From Autumnicola lenta (GTDB lineage: Bacteria; Bacteroidota; Bacteroidia; Flavobacteriales; Flavobacteriaceae), in the NCBI RefSeq assembly GCF_031846515.1, contig NZ_JAVRHO010000018.1, forward strand, positions 26,141-90,140: a stretch of DNA of 64,000 bases, given 5' to 3'. The first letter of the stretch is position 1. Every line of letters begins with the position of its first letter. Shown here piece after piece: positions 51,148 to 59,519 of this stretch. The translations under genes were made by a program, and so were the position numbers. Under the pieces are notes generated by a model. The model was not told the DNA's origin, ran no database searches, and worked only from the letters and a program-made list of their open reading frames with translations.

Positions 51148-53136
51148 CTATTGGTGCAAGTTCTCAGGATTTTTATTTTCCAGGACTTTATCAAGTTTTT
51201 GAAAGGAGGAGTTGTTACTAATAAATTCTGGTATAAGATCCTTCAATTTTGCGACTACTTTGTCGCTTTTTAGCTTATTAGCAGATTTTATAACTTTGTT
51301 GATCTTTTCATTTATAGCTTCATAATCACGTACCACATCCTGCCCGATCATAATTTTTTTATGATGGGTCGGCAGGGTCTTACATTCATCATTCAACAGT
51401 TCTTCATATAATTTCTCACCGGGACGAAGACCGGTGATTTTTATTTTGATGTGTTTATTCGGCTCATAACCGGCCAATTTTATCATTTTAATTGCCAGGT
51501 CCATAATCTTTACCGGTTCCCCCATATCAAACACAAAAATCTCGCCGCCTTTTCCCATTGCGCCGGCTTCCAATACTAGCTGGCACGCTTCAGGAATCGT
51601 CATAAAATAACGTATAATTCCGGGATGTGTTATGGTTACCGGCCCTCCTTTTTCTATTTGCTTTTTAAAAAGGGGAACGACAGAACCATTGGAACCAAGA
51701 ACATTTCCGAAGCGGGTTGTAATAAATTTTGTAGTCTCCACTCCCTTCATCTTCTGACTGTGATAGAGAGATTGTACATACATTTCCGCAGCTCTTTTTG
51801 AAGCCCCCATTACATTACTGGGATTGACGGCCTTATCAGTCGATATCATCACAAAATGCCCTGCTCCATATTTTAATGCAAGATCAGCCAGGTTCTTTGT
51901 TCCTCGAATGTTGACAAAAATTGCTTCATGAGGATTCTCCTCCATCAAAGGAACATGCTTATATGCAGCTGCATGATAAATTACATCAATTTTGTTATTC
52001 TGAAACATTAAATCCAACCTTCTGTTATTCCCCACATCACAGATAATACATTTATATGCAAGATCCGGAAATTTCGCTTCTATCTCAAGCTGCACATTAT
52101 GTAGAGGGGTTTCAGCCTGATCAAGAATTATTAACTTCTTAGGGTTATATTCGGCCACCTGCCTTACAATCTCCCTTCCAATGGAGCCGGCACCTCCAGT
52201 TACCAATATTGTCTTCCCAGTTAACTGGTCAATCTTATTTTGTACATCCAGTTTAATAGGCTCCCGGTCCAGCAAATCTTCTATTTGTAAACTCTTGACC
52301 TTTTGAGCAATAGGCTTATCCACGCCCCAAGTTGAAACTATGGGAGCGTTGTATACACTTACTCCATTTTCTAAACAGTTTTCTACAATTCTATATTTCT
52401 CTTCTGCAGAAAAATTACTTTCAGAAAAAATGACTGCGTCTGCATTTACTGACTTCACTTCTTTATAAACTTTTTTCTTATGCCTTATAACCGGCTTATC
52501 CAATAACCGTATATTTTTGTTATGATCTTCTTTTGTTAAAAATCCCACAATTTTAAACCTTCTAGGATGTTCTATATCCAGTGCGCCCGCTATAGAAATT
52601 GCATTTTCATCTGCCCCTAAGATCACAGCTCTTATAAGATCTTCATTCTTTTGGATCGTTTTAAAATATTCGTATACCTGCTTCACAGCCAATCGGAATA
52701 GAAAAAGCAAAGAAAATGATATCCATAAATTAATTATTAAACCACCTACTAAGAAAATTTTTCGCCCAACTATAAAAAAGGTTATATAATTTATAATAAG
52801 AAGCGTAAAAAAGGAACTTATGGTGGCCAACAATAATTTAAGTGCATCAATGTTAGAAGAGTACCTGATAATTCCAGCATAAGTTTTGAAGATGTAGAAA
52901 TAGGATATATTTATGGCCAAAATAAGGGTCGCCTTTTCGATCATATCCAAGAAAATATAACTACTTGAAGTAAGATTAAAAAGAATGACAGCAGTAAAGG
53001 TTGTAGAAACCGCCACCAAAACTATATCTATTAAAAATATAGCCCACCTCGGAAGATATTTTATATTTCTAATATTTAATGAATTATCCTGACCAGATAA
53101 AATGTTCTTGAGAGCCTTTTGTACCTGATTCCTCAT
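51148..53136 (-). CDS. Membrane-bound nucleotide-sugar 4,6-dehydratase (CapD/PglF-like)
   Basis: 662 residues. Four N-terminal membrane helices (about 25-145) and a CoA-binding-like Rossmann domain (about 165-290) precede the SDR dehydratase domain (about 300-600). The NAD loop is LVTGGAGSIGREIVRQ near 312. Other marks are YHAAAYKHVPLMEENPHE and STDKAVNPSNVMGASKRAAE, where Met replaces the SDR Tyr as in the PglF/FlaA1 group. It should convert UDP-GlcNAc to the 4-keto-6-deoxy sugar, the first step to bacillosamine. PglE-, PglD- and PglC-like genes lie at 61.4-63.8 kb. Confidence 0.9.
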   Translation of the reverse strand: MRNQVQKALKNILSGQDNSLNIRNIKYLPRWAIFLIDIVLVAVSTTFTAVILFNLTSSSYIFLDMIEKATLILAINISYFYIFKTYAGIIRYSSNIDALKLLLATISSFFTLLIINYITFFIVGRKIFLVGGLIINLWISFSLLFLFRLAVKQVYEYFKTIQKNEDLIRAVILGADENAISIAGALDIEHPRRFKIVGFLTKEDHNKNIRLLDKPVIRHKKKVYKEVKSVNADAVIFSESNFSAEEKYRIVENCLENGVSVYNAPIVSTWGVDKPIAQKVKSLQIEDLLDREPIKLDVQNKIDQLTGKTILVTGGAGSIGREIVRQVAEYNPKKLIILDQAETPLHNVQLEIEAKFPDLAYKCIICDVGNNRRLDLMFQNNKIDVIYHAAAYKHVPLMEENPHEAIFVNIRGTKNLADLALKYGAGHFVMISTDKAVNPSNVMGASKRAAEMYVQSLYHSQKMKGVETTKFITTRFGNVLGSNGSVVPLFKKQIEKGGPVTITHPGIIRYFMTIPEACQLVLEAGAMGKGGEIFVFDMGEPVKIMDLAIKMIKLAGYEPNKHIKIKITGLRPGEKLYEELLNDECKTLPTHHKKIMIGQDVVRDYEAINEKINKVIKSANKLKSDKVVAKLKDLIPEFISNNSSFQKLDKVLENKNPENLHQ

Positions 53137-53786
53137 GTTTTTTAAGCTAATTTTATATTCATGTTCTGCTTATTTTACTCATTCCCCGATTTGTTCCTAT
53201 TACATTCTATTAGTCACTCCAACGAAACCAAATAAAGCCATTCTCAGCTTTCTCTAAACTCAGAATATCAGCTCCCAGATAATAGATACATTTATTCCAC
53301 ACAATCATTCCTATGCACTACTCTTTAAAAAGTTGAAATCTCTCATTAATCTTAGGCGTATGCTGTCAATTGATTAAAAGAAATAACTTATGAAAAGCTA
53401 TAGACAAATATGCTTTTATTCTTCTTAAGCGCTTATCAAATAACCTGTTCTTTTAATATGTAATTTAATTTCAATTAAAAAAAAAATTAACCTAACCAGT
53501 ATCTTGAAAGGTACCATTTCTAAGTAGAGAAAAATAAAACACGGGGAGATGTAATTAAGGTACTGCCAAGAAAGAAATATTTATAAAAGAAACTTACATT
53601 CTGGTTTGAATTTCAGGGTTTATGAAATAGCCCTTCTGTTGTTCCCAATGTACAACTGCCCTATTCTTTCTGTAACTTTTCTAATTTCATAAATTCTCCC
53701 GTTTCATATTAAGATGTTTTACAAGATTATTACATTTGCTATTTTAAACATAGAATTTAACACATCTTCTTAGTTTTTTAACAATT
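53137..53786. other. 650-bp AT-rich gap in the capsule locus, no gene seen
   Basis: No open frame has coding character. A run of ten A at 53477-53486 would be a T-run for minus-strand transcripts arriving from the GT4 gene, with only a weak stem before it, so a terminator there is possible. CATATTTG, one base off the -7 consensus, lies near 53405 on the minus strand, upstream of the dehydratase. The gap marks a transcriptional break between the glycosyltransferase block and the dehydratase-export block. Confidence 0.45.
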
Positions 53787-54974
53787 CTAAATACCTACTA
53801 TATTTTCATCTTTTTCATTTAATTTTTCTTGCATCTGGGATACAATGCGTTCGGCATATCTTTTCCATGTATAATTTTTTTCAATATTCTTAATTAGGTA
53901 CTGATTAGAGGATAACTTCTTTCTCAAATTGTTATCGCTTATCATTAGCTCTAATTTCTGCTTTAATTCTCCCTTTTCACTTCCCGTTAGCAACAAATCT
54001 TCTTTATCTTTAAAAGTATTACGAACAGATGGAATATCCGGTGCCAATACTGGCAATCCAGCGGCCAGAAATTCAAAAATTTTGAGTGGATTCATATAAT
54101 TACTGGCGTAATGATGAACAGCTAAATCAAAGCAATTAATATTTTCATTAATATATTGATGGTCAATCCAACCTGTCATTTGAATTTTATCTTCCAACCT
54201 CAAATTTCTAATTCTATCCTGAATCTTAGCAAATGCCGGACCATCTCCAATTATTACGAGAAAAAGATTATGATAAATTAGATCAAGTTCATAAAATACC
54301 TCTATTAAGTCTATAATTTGCTTATGAAAATCCAAGGTGCCAATATAGCCCAGAATAAAATTTTCCACTGGGAATTTCCACTTTTCACGTAGGCTCTTTT
54401 TCTCTTTTATGGGAAAAAATTTTTGTGGATCTGTTCCGTTATATATCACCACATCCCTAGAATAATCAACAGCTCCCCCCATAACCCTTTCTCGAGAAAA
54501 TTCAGATATAAAAAAATTTAAATCAGAGTTCTCATAGGACTCACGCTGATTTTTAAGAAAATAATTTTTAAAAGCTATATTTTTAAAAGGTTCGTCAAAA
54601 GGGGAACCATTAATTTGAGTACAAACCAGTTTCTCTGGAAAAGATTCTTTAATTTTCCCAATCTGAAGAAAATTTGAATCCATTTGAAAAATAATTACAT
54701 CAGGATTTGAATCTTTTATTTTTTTCTTTAAGTTCTTTAAATGGAAATTATTTCTCCTATAGAAAAAAAGTATCTGTAGAAGTGAAATTCTTCTGAGAAA
54801 GCGACGTAAAAAATTATTTGACACGTTTGAATAAACCCTTTTCACCTTTCTTTCTGGAAATAAAATCTTTTTATCTACAGCCTTTACATGATCCAGATTC
54901 TCATAAAATTCAATGGATTGAACGCTACCGCCATGATTAGCATAAAAGGAAGTACTATAATACAATATCGTCAT
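53787..54974 (-). CDS. GT4-family glycosyltransferase
   Basis: 395 residues with a GT-B fold. The C-terminal donor domain has FILGYIGTLDFHKQIIDLI, VIIGDGPAFAKIQ, MTGWIDHQ and the EX7E-like region MNPLKIFEFLAAGLPVLAPD. The N-terminal half starts TILYYSTSFYANHGGSVQS. Acceptor and donor sugars cannot be read from sequence. It overlaps the GT29-like gene by 4 bp (ATGA junction type), so it belongs to the same transcript. Confidence 0.9.
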   Translation of the reverse strand: MTILYYSTSFYANHGGSVQSIEFYENLDHVKAVDKKILFPERKVKRVYSNVSNNFLRRFLRRISLLQILFFYRRNNFHLKNLKKKIKDSNPDVIIFQMDSNFLQIGKIKESFPEKLVCTQINGSPFDEPFKNIAFKNYFLKNQRESYENSDLNFFISEFSRERVMGGAVDYSRDVVIYNGTDPQKFFPIKEKKSLREKWKFPVENFILGYIGTLDFHKQIIDLIEVFYELDLIYHNLFLVIIGDGPAFAKIQDRIRNLRLEDKIQMTGWIDHQYINENINCFDLAVHHYASNYMNPLKIFEFLAAGLPVLAPDIPSVRNTFKDKEDLLLTGSEKGELKQKLELMISDNNLRKKLSSNQYLIKNIEKNYTWKRYAERIVSQMQEKLNEKDENIVGI

Positions 54975-55705
54975 AAAGATGCTGCTTCCATTAATTTAGT
55001 TAAGGGTTGGTCCATTAAAATCTTCTTACAAGGAGAATGATTTAAGACTTCCGTAAAAAGTTGAAATTCCAATTCCGGATCATGCAATCCCTGTTTCCGA
55101 ATATGAGTTTTATTATCTTCCATTTTTTCTAAATGAGGCCTGTAATTATTGGCATAAGGTGTCTTAAAAAATGTAAAGCCAGTTATAAAAACTTCCTGGC
55201 ATTGTGCCTGAAGAACAGAGGACAATGCAGAAAACCCGATAGTGGGAATGTAGTTATTTAAACCAGTTGCCACTTCCTCATAGGACACTCTATCTAATAT
55301 GTATGTTCTCTTCTTATGTTTATTTCGTTTATAATAATTAAAATGTGCCAGTAAACCCTTTCGTGTACAATTAGGGTTCACAACTTTTCTAATTCCAAGG
55401 TTATTATAACGTCCCCAATCAATTTTTCCACCGCCACTTAGTTCATTTTCGTAAAAACTGTGGTACAAAAATGTAAACTTAGATCCGACAAATTTTGCAT
55501 CTTCTTTACTCCACGCGTGTGGACTTTTATTAACCCTAACCACGATGTCGTATTTATCTATTAGCGAACCATTACATTCCTGAAAAACAGAGTCTGCAGC
55601 ACCTACAATCGCCACCTTTTTTCCGGAAAATTCTTTTTTTGAATTAAAAACCTTTATTGAAAAGGCCATTCGTAGCCCCCCATAAATATTAGATTTAAGC
55701 TTCAT
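54971..55705 (-). CDS. GT29-like (sialyltransferase-like) glycosyltransferase
   Basis: 244 residues from the ATG at 55705, which overlaps the HAD stop by 11 bp; an earlier ATG at 55801 would overlap the HAD gene by 107 bp. The Rossmann start GKKVAIVGAADSVFQECNGS and IDKYDIVVRVNKSPHAW resemble the L-sialylmotif of GT29. TIGFSALSSVLQAQCQEVFI followed by TGFTFFK resembles the S-motif, and His in YRPHLEKMED is a possible VS-type residue. GT29 enzymes transfer sialic acid from CMP-sialic acid. A CMP-sugar synthetase-like gene lies two genes upstream, so a CMP-ulosonic acid donor is likely. Confidence 0.7.
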   Translation of the reverse strand: MKLKSNIYGGLRMAFSIKVFNSKKEFSGKKVAIVGAADSVFQECNGSLIDKYDIVVRVNKSPHAWSKEDAKFVGSKFTFLYHSFYENELSGGGKIDWGRYNNLGIRKVVNPNCTRKGLLAHFNYYKRNKHKKRTYILDRVSYEEVATGLNNYIPTIGFSALSSVLQAQCQEVFITGFTFFKTPYANNYRPHLEKMEDNKTHIRKQGLHDPELEFQLFTEVLNHSPCKKILMDQPLTKLMEAASL

Positions 55706-56324
55706 TAAAAGAATATAAATACGACTTACCACTTTTCTCCAGCTCCAGGTTGTTATAACCAAAAAAATCAATATTATTAAGTTGCGCTGCCTCTTGGTCA
55801 TTTACTGAATCTCCAATTAAGCAGGTTTCTTTATTTACATAATTATTCCTTTTCATAAGGTCTTCAACCAACTTAATTTTAGGCACTGGTGATCCTTCTA
55901 TAGATAGAAAATATTTAGACACTCCTAGTTTTTTGCAAAGGTAACGTAGTTCATCACCGTCTGATCCTGATACAATGTGCATTTTAAATCGCTCATGATT
56001 ATCTACTAAAAAATCTATAACCTCTTGGTTTAATCTACTTCTTGAGGCAAGTTCCTGTTTCATAATGTTTGAAAATGCAGTAGAATATTCATTTATTACC
56101 TGCTTCTTGACCTCTTCTTTTCGAATGGTTTCAAAGAAATATTCAAATTTCACATAACGGGAAAGCCCTCCATTCTCCTCGTGATAATTCAGCAGTAAAT
56201 CAACCTCTTCTTCTGGAAAAGCGCGAAGAACATCCCGAAAACCCTTTGCACGAATCTCCATGGAATCCAGTATAACTCCATCACAATCCCACAAAATTAT
56301 TGTTTTATCTATAAATTCCTTCAT
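55695..56324 (-). CDS. HAD-superfamily phosphatase
   Basis: 209 residues. Motif I is LWDCDGVILDS (Asp13 nucleophile and Asp15), motif II HIVSGSDGDELR, motif III Lys in PVPKIKLVEDL and motif IV CLIGDSVNDQEAA. A helical cap lies near 25-95, as in phosphoglycolate-phosphatase-like enzymes. In this position, overlapping the cytidylyltransferase by 20 bp, it could dephosphorylate a sugar-acid phosphate before activation, as KdsC does for Kdo-8-phosphate. This role is inferred. Confidence 0.85.
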   Translation of the reverse strand: MKEFIDKTIILWDCDGVILDSMEIRAKGFRDVLRAFPEEEVDLLLNYHEENGGLSRYVKFEYFFETIRKEEVKKQVINEYSTAFSNIMKQELASRSRLNQEVIDFLVDNHERFKMHIVSGSDGDELRYLCKKLGVSKYFLSIEGSPVPKIKLVEDLMKRNNYVNKETCLIGDSVNDQEAAQLNNIDFFGYNNLELEKSGKSYLYSFNEA

Positions 56325-56991
56325 ACACCAATTCTGCTAATACAAAATCCTCATCATGATCTATATCAAGAGAAGCAATCTTACCCATTTCAAATAAGAA
56401 AGGTTTTGACCCCACTCGTTTGCCATTTTTAAAGTTGTCTTTTCCAGTAAGAAAGATCCCATTATTAATTTCAAACCAATTATTTAAATCCTGAGTTCTG
56501 GGCCAGTCCAAAATTGTGGAGTTATTAACGATTTCCCCGGTCCTGCTATCCAGGAGGAAATCCTGATATTCTCTGCCCGAAATTAAAGAATCATAACCAA
56601 GTTTCCTGTTTTTATAGAATAATTTAACAGCATTTTGATAAATCAGAGTATCACAGAATGGTGAAGTGACATGCGTCCAAAGAATATCTTCCGAATTTGA
56701 AACTTCTCCCGCGTGTTTGATCAAATCTTTTAAATTAGTTGTAGAATTCCCCAATTTCTCTGGTCGTTCAATAACTTTTAAATTTCTAATTTCTTTTTGG
56801 TAAGAAAGGCCTATTTTTTGGCAAATTTCGTCATTAGTAGACAACACTATTTCTTCTACAGCTTCCAGTTTTTTTAACTGAAGTAATTTAAACTCTAACA
56901 AACCACCTTTAAAATTCGCAAATTTTCGGGTATTTTTGTGAGCAACTCTTTCACTCCCTCTCCTAACCGGAAGAAACACTGAAACTCCCAT
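56305..56991 (-). CDS. CMP-sugar synthetase (NeuA/KdsB-like cytidylyltransferase)
   Basis: 228 residues of the acylneuraminate cytidylyltransferase family. The nucleotide-binding start LPVRRGSERVAHKNTRKF is a variant of the usual PARxGSKRxPxKN motif. WTHVTSPFCDTLIYQNAV matches the LQPTSPLR region, and FEINNGIFLTGKDNF and IASLDIDHDEDFVLAE match the C-terminal metal-binding part. These enzymes form CMP-sialic acid, CMP-Kdo or CMP-pseudaminic acid. The exact sugar is unknown. No NeuB/PseI/KdsA synthase is present in the window; the gene just upstream (6 bp) is an aldolase. Confidence 0.85.
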   Translation of the reverse strand: MGVSVFLPVRRGSERVAHKNTRKFANFKGGLLEFKLLQLKKLEAVEEIVLSTNDEICQKIGLSYQKEIRNLKVIERPEKLGNSTTNLKDLIKHAGEVSNSEDILWTHVTSPFCDTLIYQNAVKLFYKNRKLGYDSLISGREYQDFLLDSRTGEIVNNSTILDWPRTQDLNNWFEINNGIFLTGKDNFKNGKRVGSKPFLFEMGKIASLDIDHDEDFVLAELVYEGIYR

Positions 56992-56997
56992 ATACGG

Positions 56998-58545
56998 CTA
57001 AATTAAAGAAAATATTGACCTAGTAGTGATCTCGTATTTTGTGGAAGTAACGGAAAAAATTTGCATTCCCTCCGTTTCAACAGCATCAAAAATACACTGA
57101 TTCTCCTTGAAAAGTTCCAACTCTTCTTTTGTAGCACCATAATCGTATCCATCGTACCCTATCAGCATTATCATATTTGCTTTGTAAAAATTGGCAATAT
57201 CCACAGCCATAGCAGTAGCGGAGAGTTCATAGCGGTCTTGAAAATTTCCTTCGGATATCCTTCTTATGTGATTTTTGTATACTTCCGGAAAATTAAATGC
57301 CGAATTTTTTTTGCGAGATACAACAAAAATCCTGCTCTTCAGTTGATCCAAAGTTAGCTTATGCTGCAGTCGGTTCATTTCCATACCACCAATACAATGA
57401 ATCTGAAAATTAGCCAAATCTGCAAAAACTTCTATGTTCTTTGAACTGGAATGAATTATTCCTATTTCCGGATTCTTTCTCAAAAACTCCCTAATTACTC
57501 CAAAGAACTTCTGAGGCGTCTTCCCACCACCAATCAGAAGGAATTCGTTTATATCCTTCTTCTTATTAAGGAAGGGTATACTTTGATTCTTTTCTACAAT
57601 ACCAATTTCACCAACCTCGGAAATTACTGCGTTAAGAGAATAAAAGCGTTTCTTTACCTGTCCTCTGACTTCATTTTGCGGCAAAGAATAAGCTCCCGAG
57701 ACCATATAAGGCAAATTAGTTCCCCAACCATACTCCTTTTTTACTTCTAAAAACAGATCACTTAACTCATTTAAAATATCAAAATTAACCTTAACACCGT
57801 ATTTTTGATGTAGTATGGTTAAAAAGAGTTCCGTTTTTAAATTCCCTGCCCCTCTACCCATTCCAGTAATCGTTCCGTCTACTATTGTTGCCCCTGAATT
57901 TAAAGCTGTTAAACTATTAATGAGTGCCATTTCAATATTGTTATGCCCATGAAACCCCAATGAAGTATCCAGTATTCCTTTTAACTTTCTAAAGACCTCT
58001 GCAACTTCAGAAGGATGCATACCTCCATAAGAATCAACTACATAAAAATAATCTAAGATAGTGTTTAACCGCTTTAAACTTTTTTCTAAATACAGATTAT
58101 CCTGCCATTTACTGGCGTACATTAAATTTACAGAAACGAGGAAACCACGCGCTTTTATATTTTCTGCTAATTCTACAACCCTGGAGAGATTTGAAGGAGC
58201 CACCGCTAGACGCACTAAAGAAATTAAGCCTTTGCAGGGATTCAGAAGTTCGTCCAGATCCTGTAACTGAATTTCCTTTTCATTCAATATAATTGCGAAC
58301 TTCTTATCTGTTTTTCCCTTACAATATTCAAGAAGAAATTTTGGCGAGTAATAAAAGGCTCCTCTATAATCTGTTATAGTCTTTGAACGATATCCAATTT
58401 CAATAAAATCTATTGGTAGTTTGCCTGCTTTTTCGAGATAATCATCGAGTAACCCATCATCAAAATCCCAATTAGTATAGTATCCTCCATCGCGAAGGGT
58501 ACAATCAAGAAAAGCAATTTTTTCCTTGTGATCAATGTTAAGCAT
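56998..58545 (-). CDS. HMGL/DRE-TIM aldolase fused to a Rossmann-like domain
   Basis: 515 residues. The N-terminal barrel (about 8-290) has the DRE-TIM signature LDCTLRDGG with Asp14, Arg18 and Asp19, metal-binding His199 and His201 in FHGHNN, DSYGGMHP at 171 and GRGAGN at 230. This is the 4-hydroxy-2-oxovalerate aldolase/HMG-CoA-lyase superfamily, which forms or breaks C-C bonds next to pyruvate- or acyl-type carbanions. The C-terminal domain (about 330-515) has FLLIGGGKTPQKFFGVIREF, IIHSSSKN and MLIGYDGYDYG. It resembles a nucleotide-binding fold of DUF115/MAF type, but I cannot assign it. It is followed by cytidylyltransferase, phosphatase and GT29-like genes. Confidence 0.8.
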   Translation of the reverse strand: MLNIDHKEKIAFLDCTLRDGGYYTNWDFDDGLLDDYLEKAGKLPIDFIEIGYRSKTITDYRGAFYYSPKFLLEYCKGKTDKKFAIILNEKEIQLQDLDELLNPCKGLISLVRLAVAPSNLSRVVELAENIKARGFLVSVNLMYASKWQDNLYLEKSLKRLNTILDYFYVVDSYGGMHPSEVAEVFRKLKGILDTSLGFHGHNNIEMALINSLTALNSGATIVDGTITGMGRGAGNLKTELFLTILHQKYGVKVNFDILNELSDLFLEVKKEYGWGTNLPYMVSGAYSLPQNEVRGQVKKRFYSLNAVISEVGEIGIVEKNQSIPFLNKKKDINEFLLIGGGKTPQKFFGVIREFLRKNPEIGIIHSSSKNIEVFADLANFQIHCIGGMEMNRLQHKLTLDQLKSRIFVVSRKKNSAFNFPEVYKNHIRRISEGNFQDRYELSATAMAVDIANFYKANMIMLIGYDGYDYGATKEELELFKENQCIFDAVETEGMQIFSVTSTKYEITTRSIFSLI

Positions 58546-58574
58546 AAGTGATCCTTTCTACAAAGATAATTAAA

Positions 58575-59513
58575 TTATAAGCTTTTCCCTTTCAAGGAAA
58601 ATGGATCCTGTTCTTTTCCAAAATCACTCCTAATAAAAGATCTTATCGCTGCAAATTGTGTACTCAAAAGCTTTTTCCCATAACCCCCGCCGTGCCGGAA
58701 TCCTAAAAGCATTTTTCCTATCGATTTAAATAGTAGATAGCCGAAAGCAAAATAGAACTTATTCTTATAGAAAATGTCTAAGAGGCTTCTTGTGCTATAA
58801 AATTCACGCAGCAGCAGTTCTGATTTTCCAAAGGAGGTATTGCGCCACCTGTAATTTTCTGCCAAATCATTATGTTTAGTTCTTGCCCTCAGCCAGGAAT
58901 CGGAATGCACCAGAATTTCAAATCCGGCCTTTTTTACCTTCAGAGAAAAATCCAGATCTTCAAAACCGAAAAATAATTTATCATTGGGCAATAATCCTTT
59001 TTTGACCACTTCCGTATTTGCTATTAAAGTATGACCTCCAGGAACAAAATCTGCTTTAGCAAACTTTTCTTTTTTTAGTTCTTTATTCGTCAAAGCTTTA
59101 ATTCTTCCAGAATACTTGTTAAAAGTCCCTCCTTTGCCTCCAAAAATACCAAGCTTTATACCTCGGCCCTCTATCTCTTTTATTGATAAGAACATCTCCC
59201 TAAAAACGTCCAAATCCCGTGGAGGATCATTATCGTCTCCCCAATACACCCACTTAAAACCAAGTTCACATATTCTTTGTAAGCCAATTTTAGCCCCTCC
59301 TGCAGGCCCACTGTTATAACCTACCCTAAAATATTCAAATTTTGGGGAGATCAAAGACTCAATTGCTTTCTCTGTTCCCTTTGAAACGCTATTATCGACA
59401 ATGAGCACATAAGCAGGAGGAAAAGTTTGGTTACGAATAATGTTAATTGTTTCGAGCAAGATATCAGTCCGCTCATAGGTAATCACAAAGGCTGCAAAAG
59501 CTTGGTTTTCCAT
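58575..59513 (-). CDS. GT2-family glycosyltransferase
   Basis: 312 residues with a GT-A fold. FVITYERTDILLETINIIR starts the nucleotide-binding fold, LIVDNSVSKGTEKA follows, and the metal-binding DxD-like motif is WVYWGDDNDPPRD. FVPGGHTLI and FFGFEDLDFSLKVKKAG are the acceptor-side motifs seen in galactofuranosyl- and rhamnosyltransferase-like GT2 enzymes. It lies 6 bp after the ABC flippase and 29 bp before the aldolase gene. Sugar specificity unknown. Confidence 0.9.
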   Translation of the reverse strand: MENQAFAAFVITYERTDILLETINIIRNQTFPPAYVLIVDNSVSKGTEKAIESLISPKFEYFRVGYNSGPAGGAKIGLQRICELGFKWVYWGDDNDPPRDLDVFREMFLSIKEIEGRGIKLGIFGGKGGTFNKYSGRIKALTNKELKKEKFAKADFVPGGHTLIANTEVVKKGLLPNDKLFFGFEDLDFSLKVKKAGFEILVHSDSWLRARTKHNDLAENYRWRNTSFGKSELLLREFYSTRSLLDIFYKNKFYFAFGYLLFKSIGKMLLGFRHGGGYGKKLLSTQFAAIRSFIRSDFGKEQDPFSLKGKSL

Positions 59514-59519
59514 CCTCTT

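Noticed and set aside
55706..55801. N-terminal extension of the GT29-like protein with a hydrophobic helix
   Set aside because: It would overlap the HAD phosphatase gene by 107 bp; the ATG at 55705 gives an 11-bp overlap typical of this cluster.
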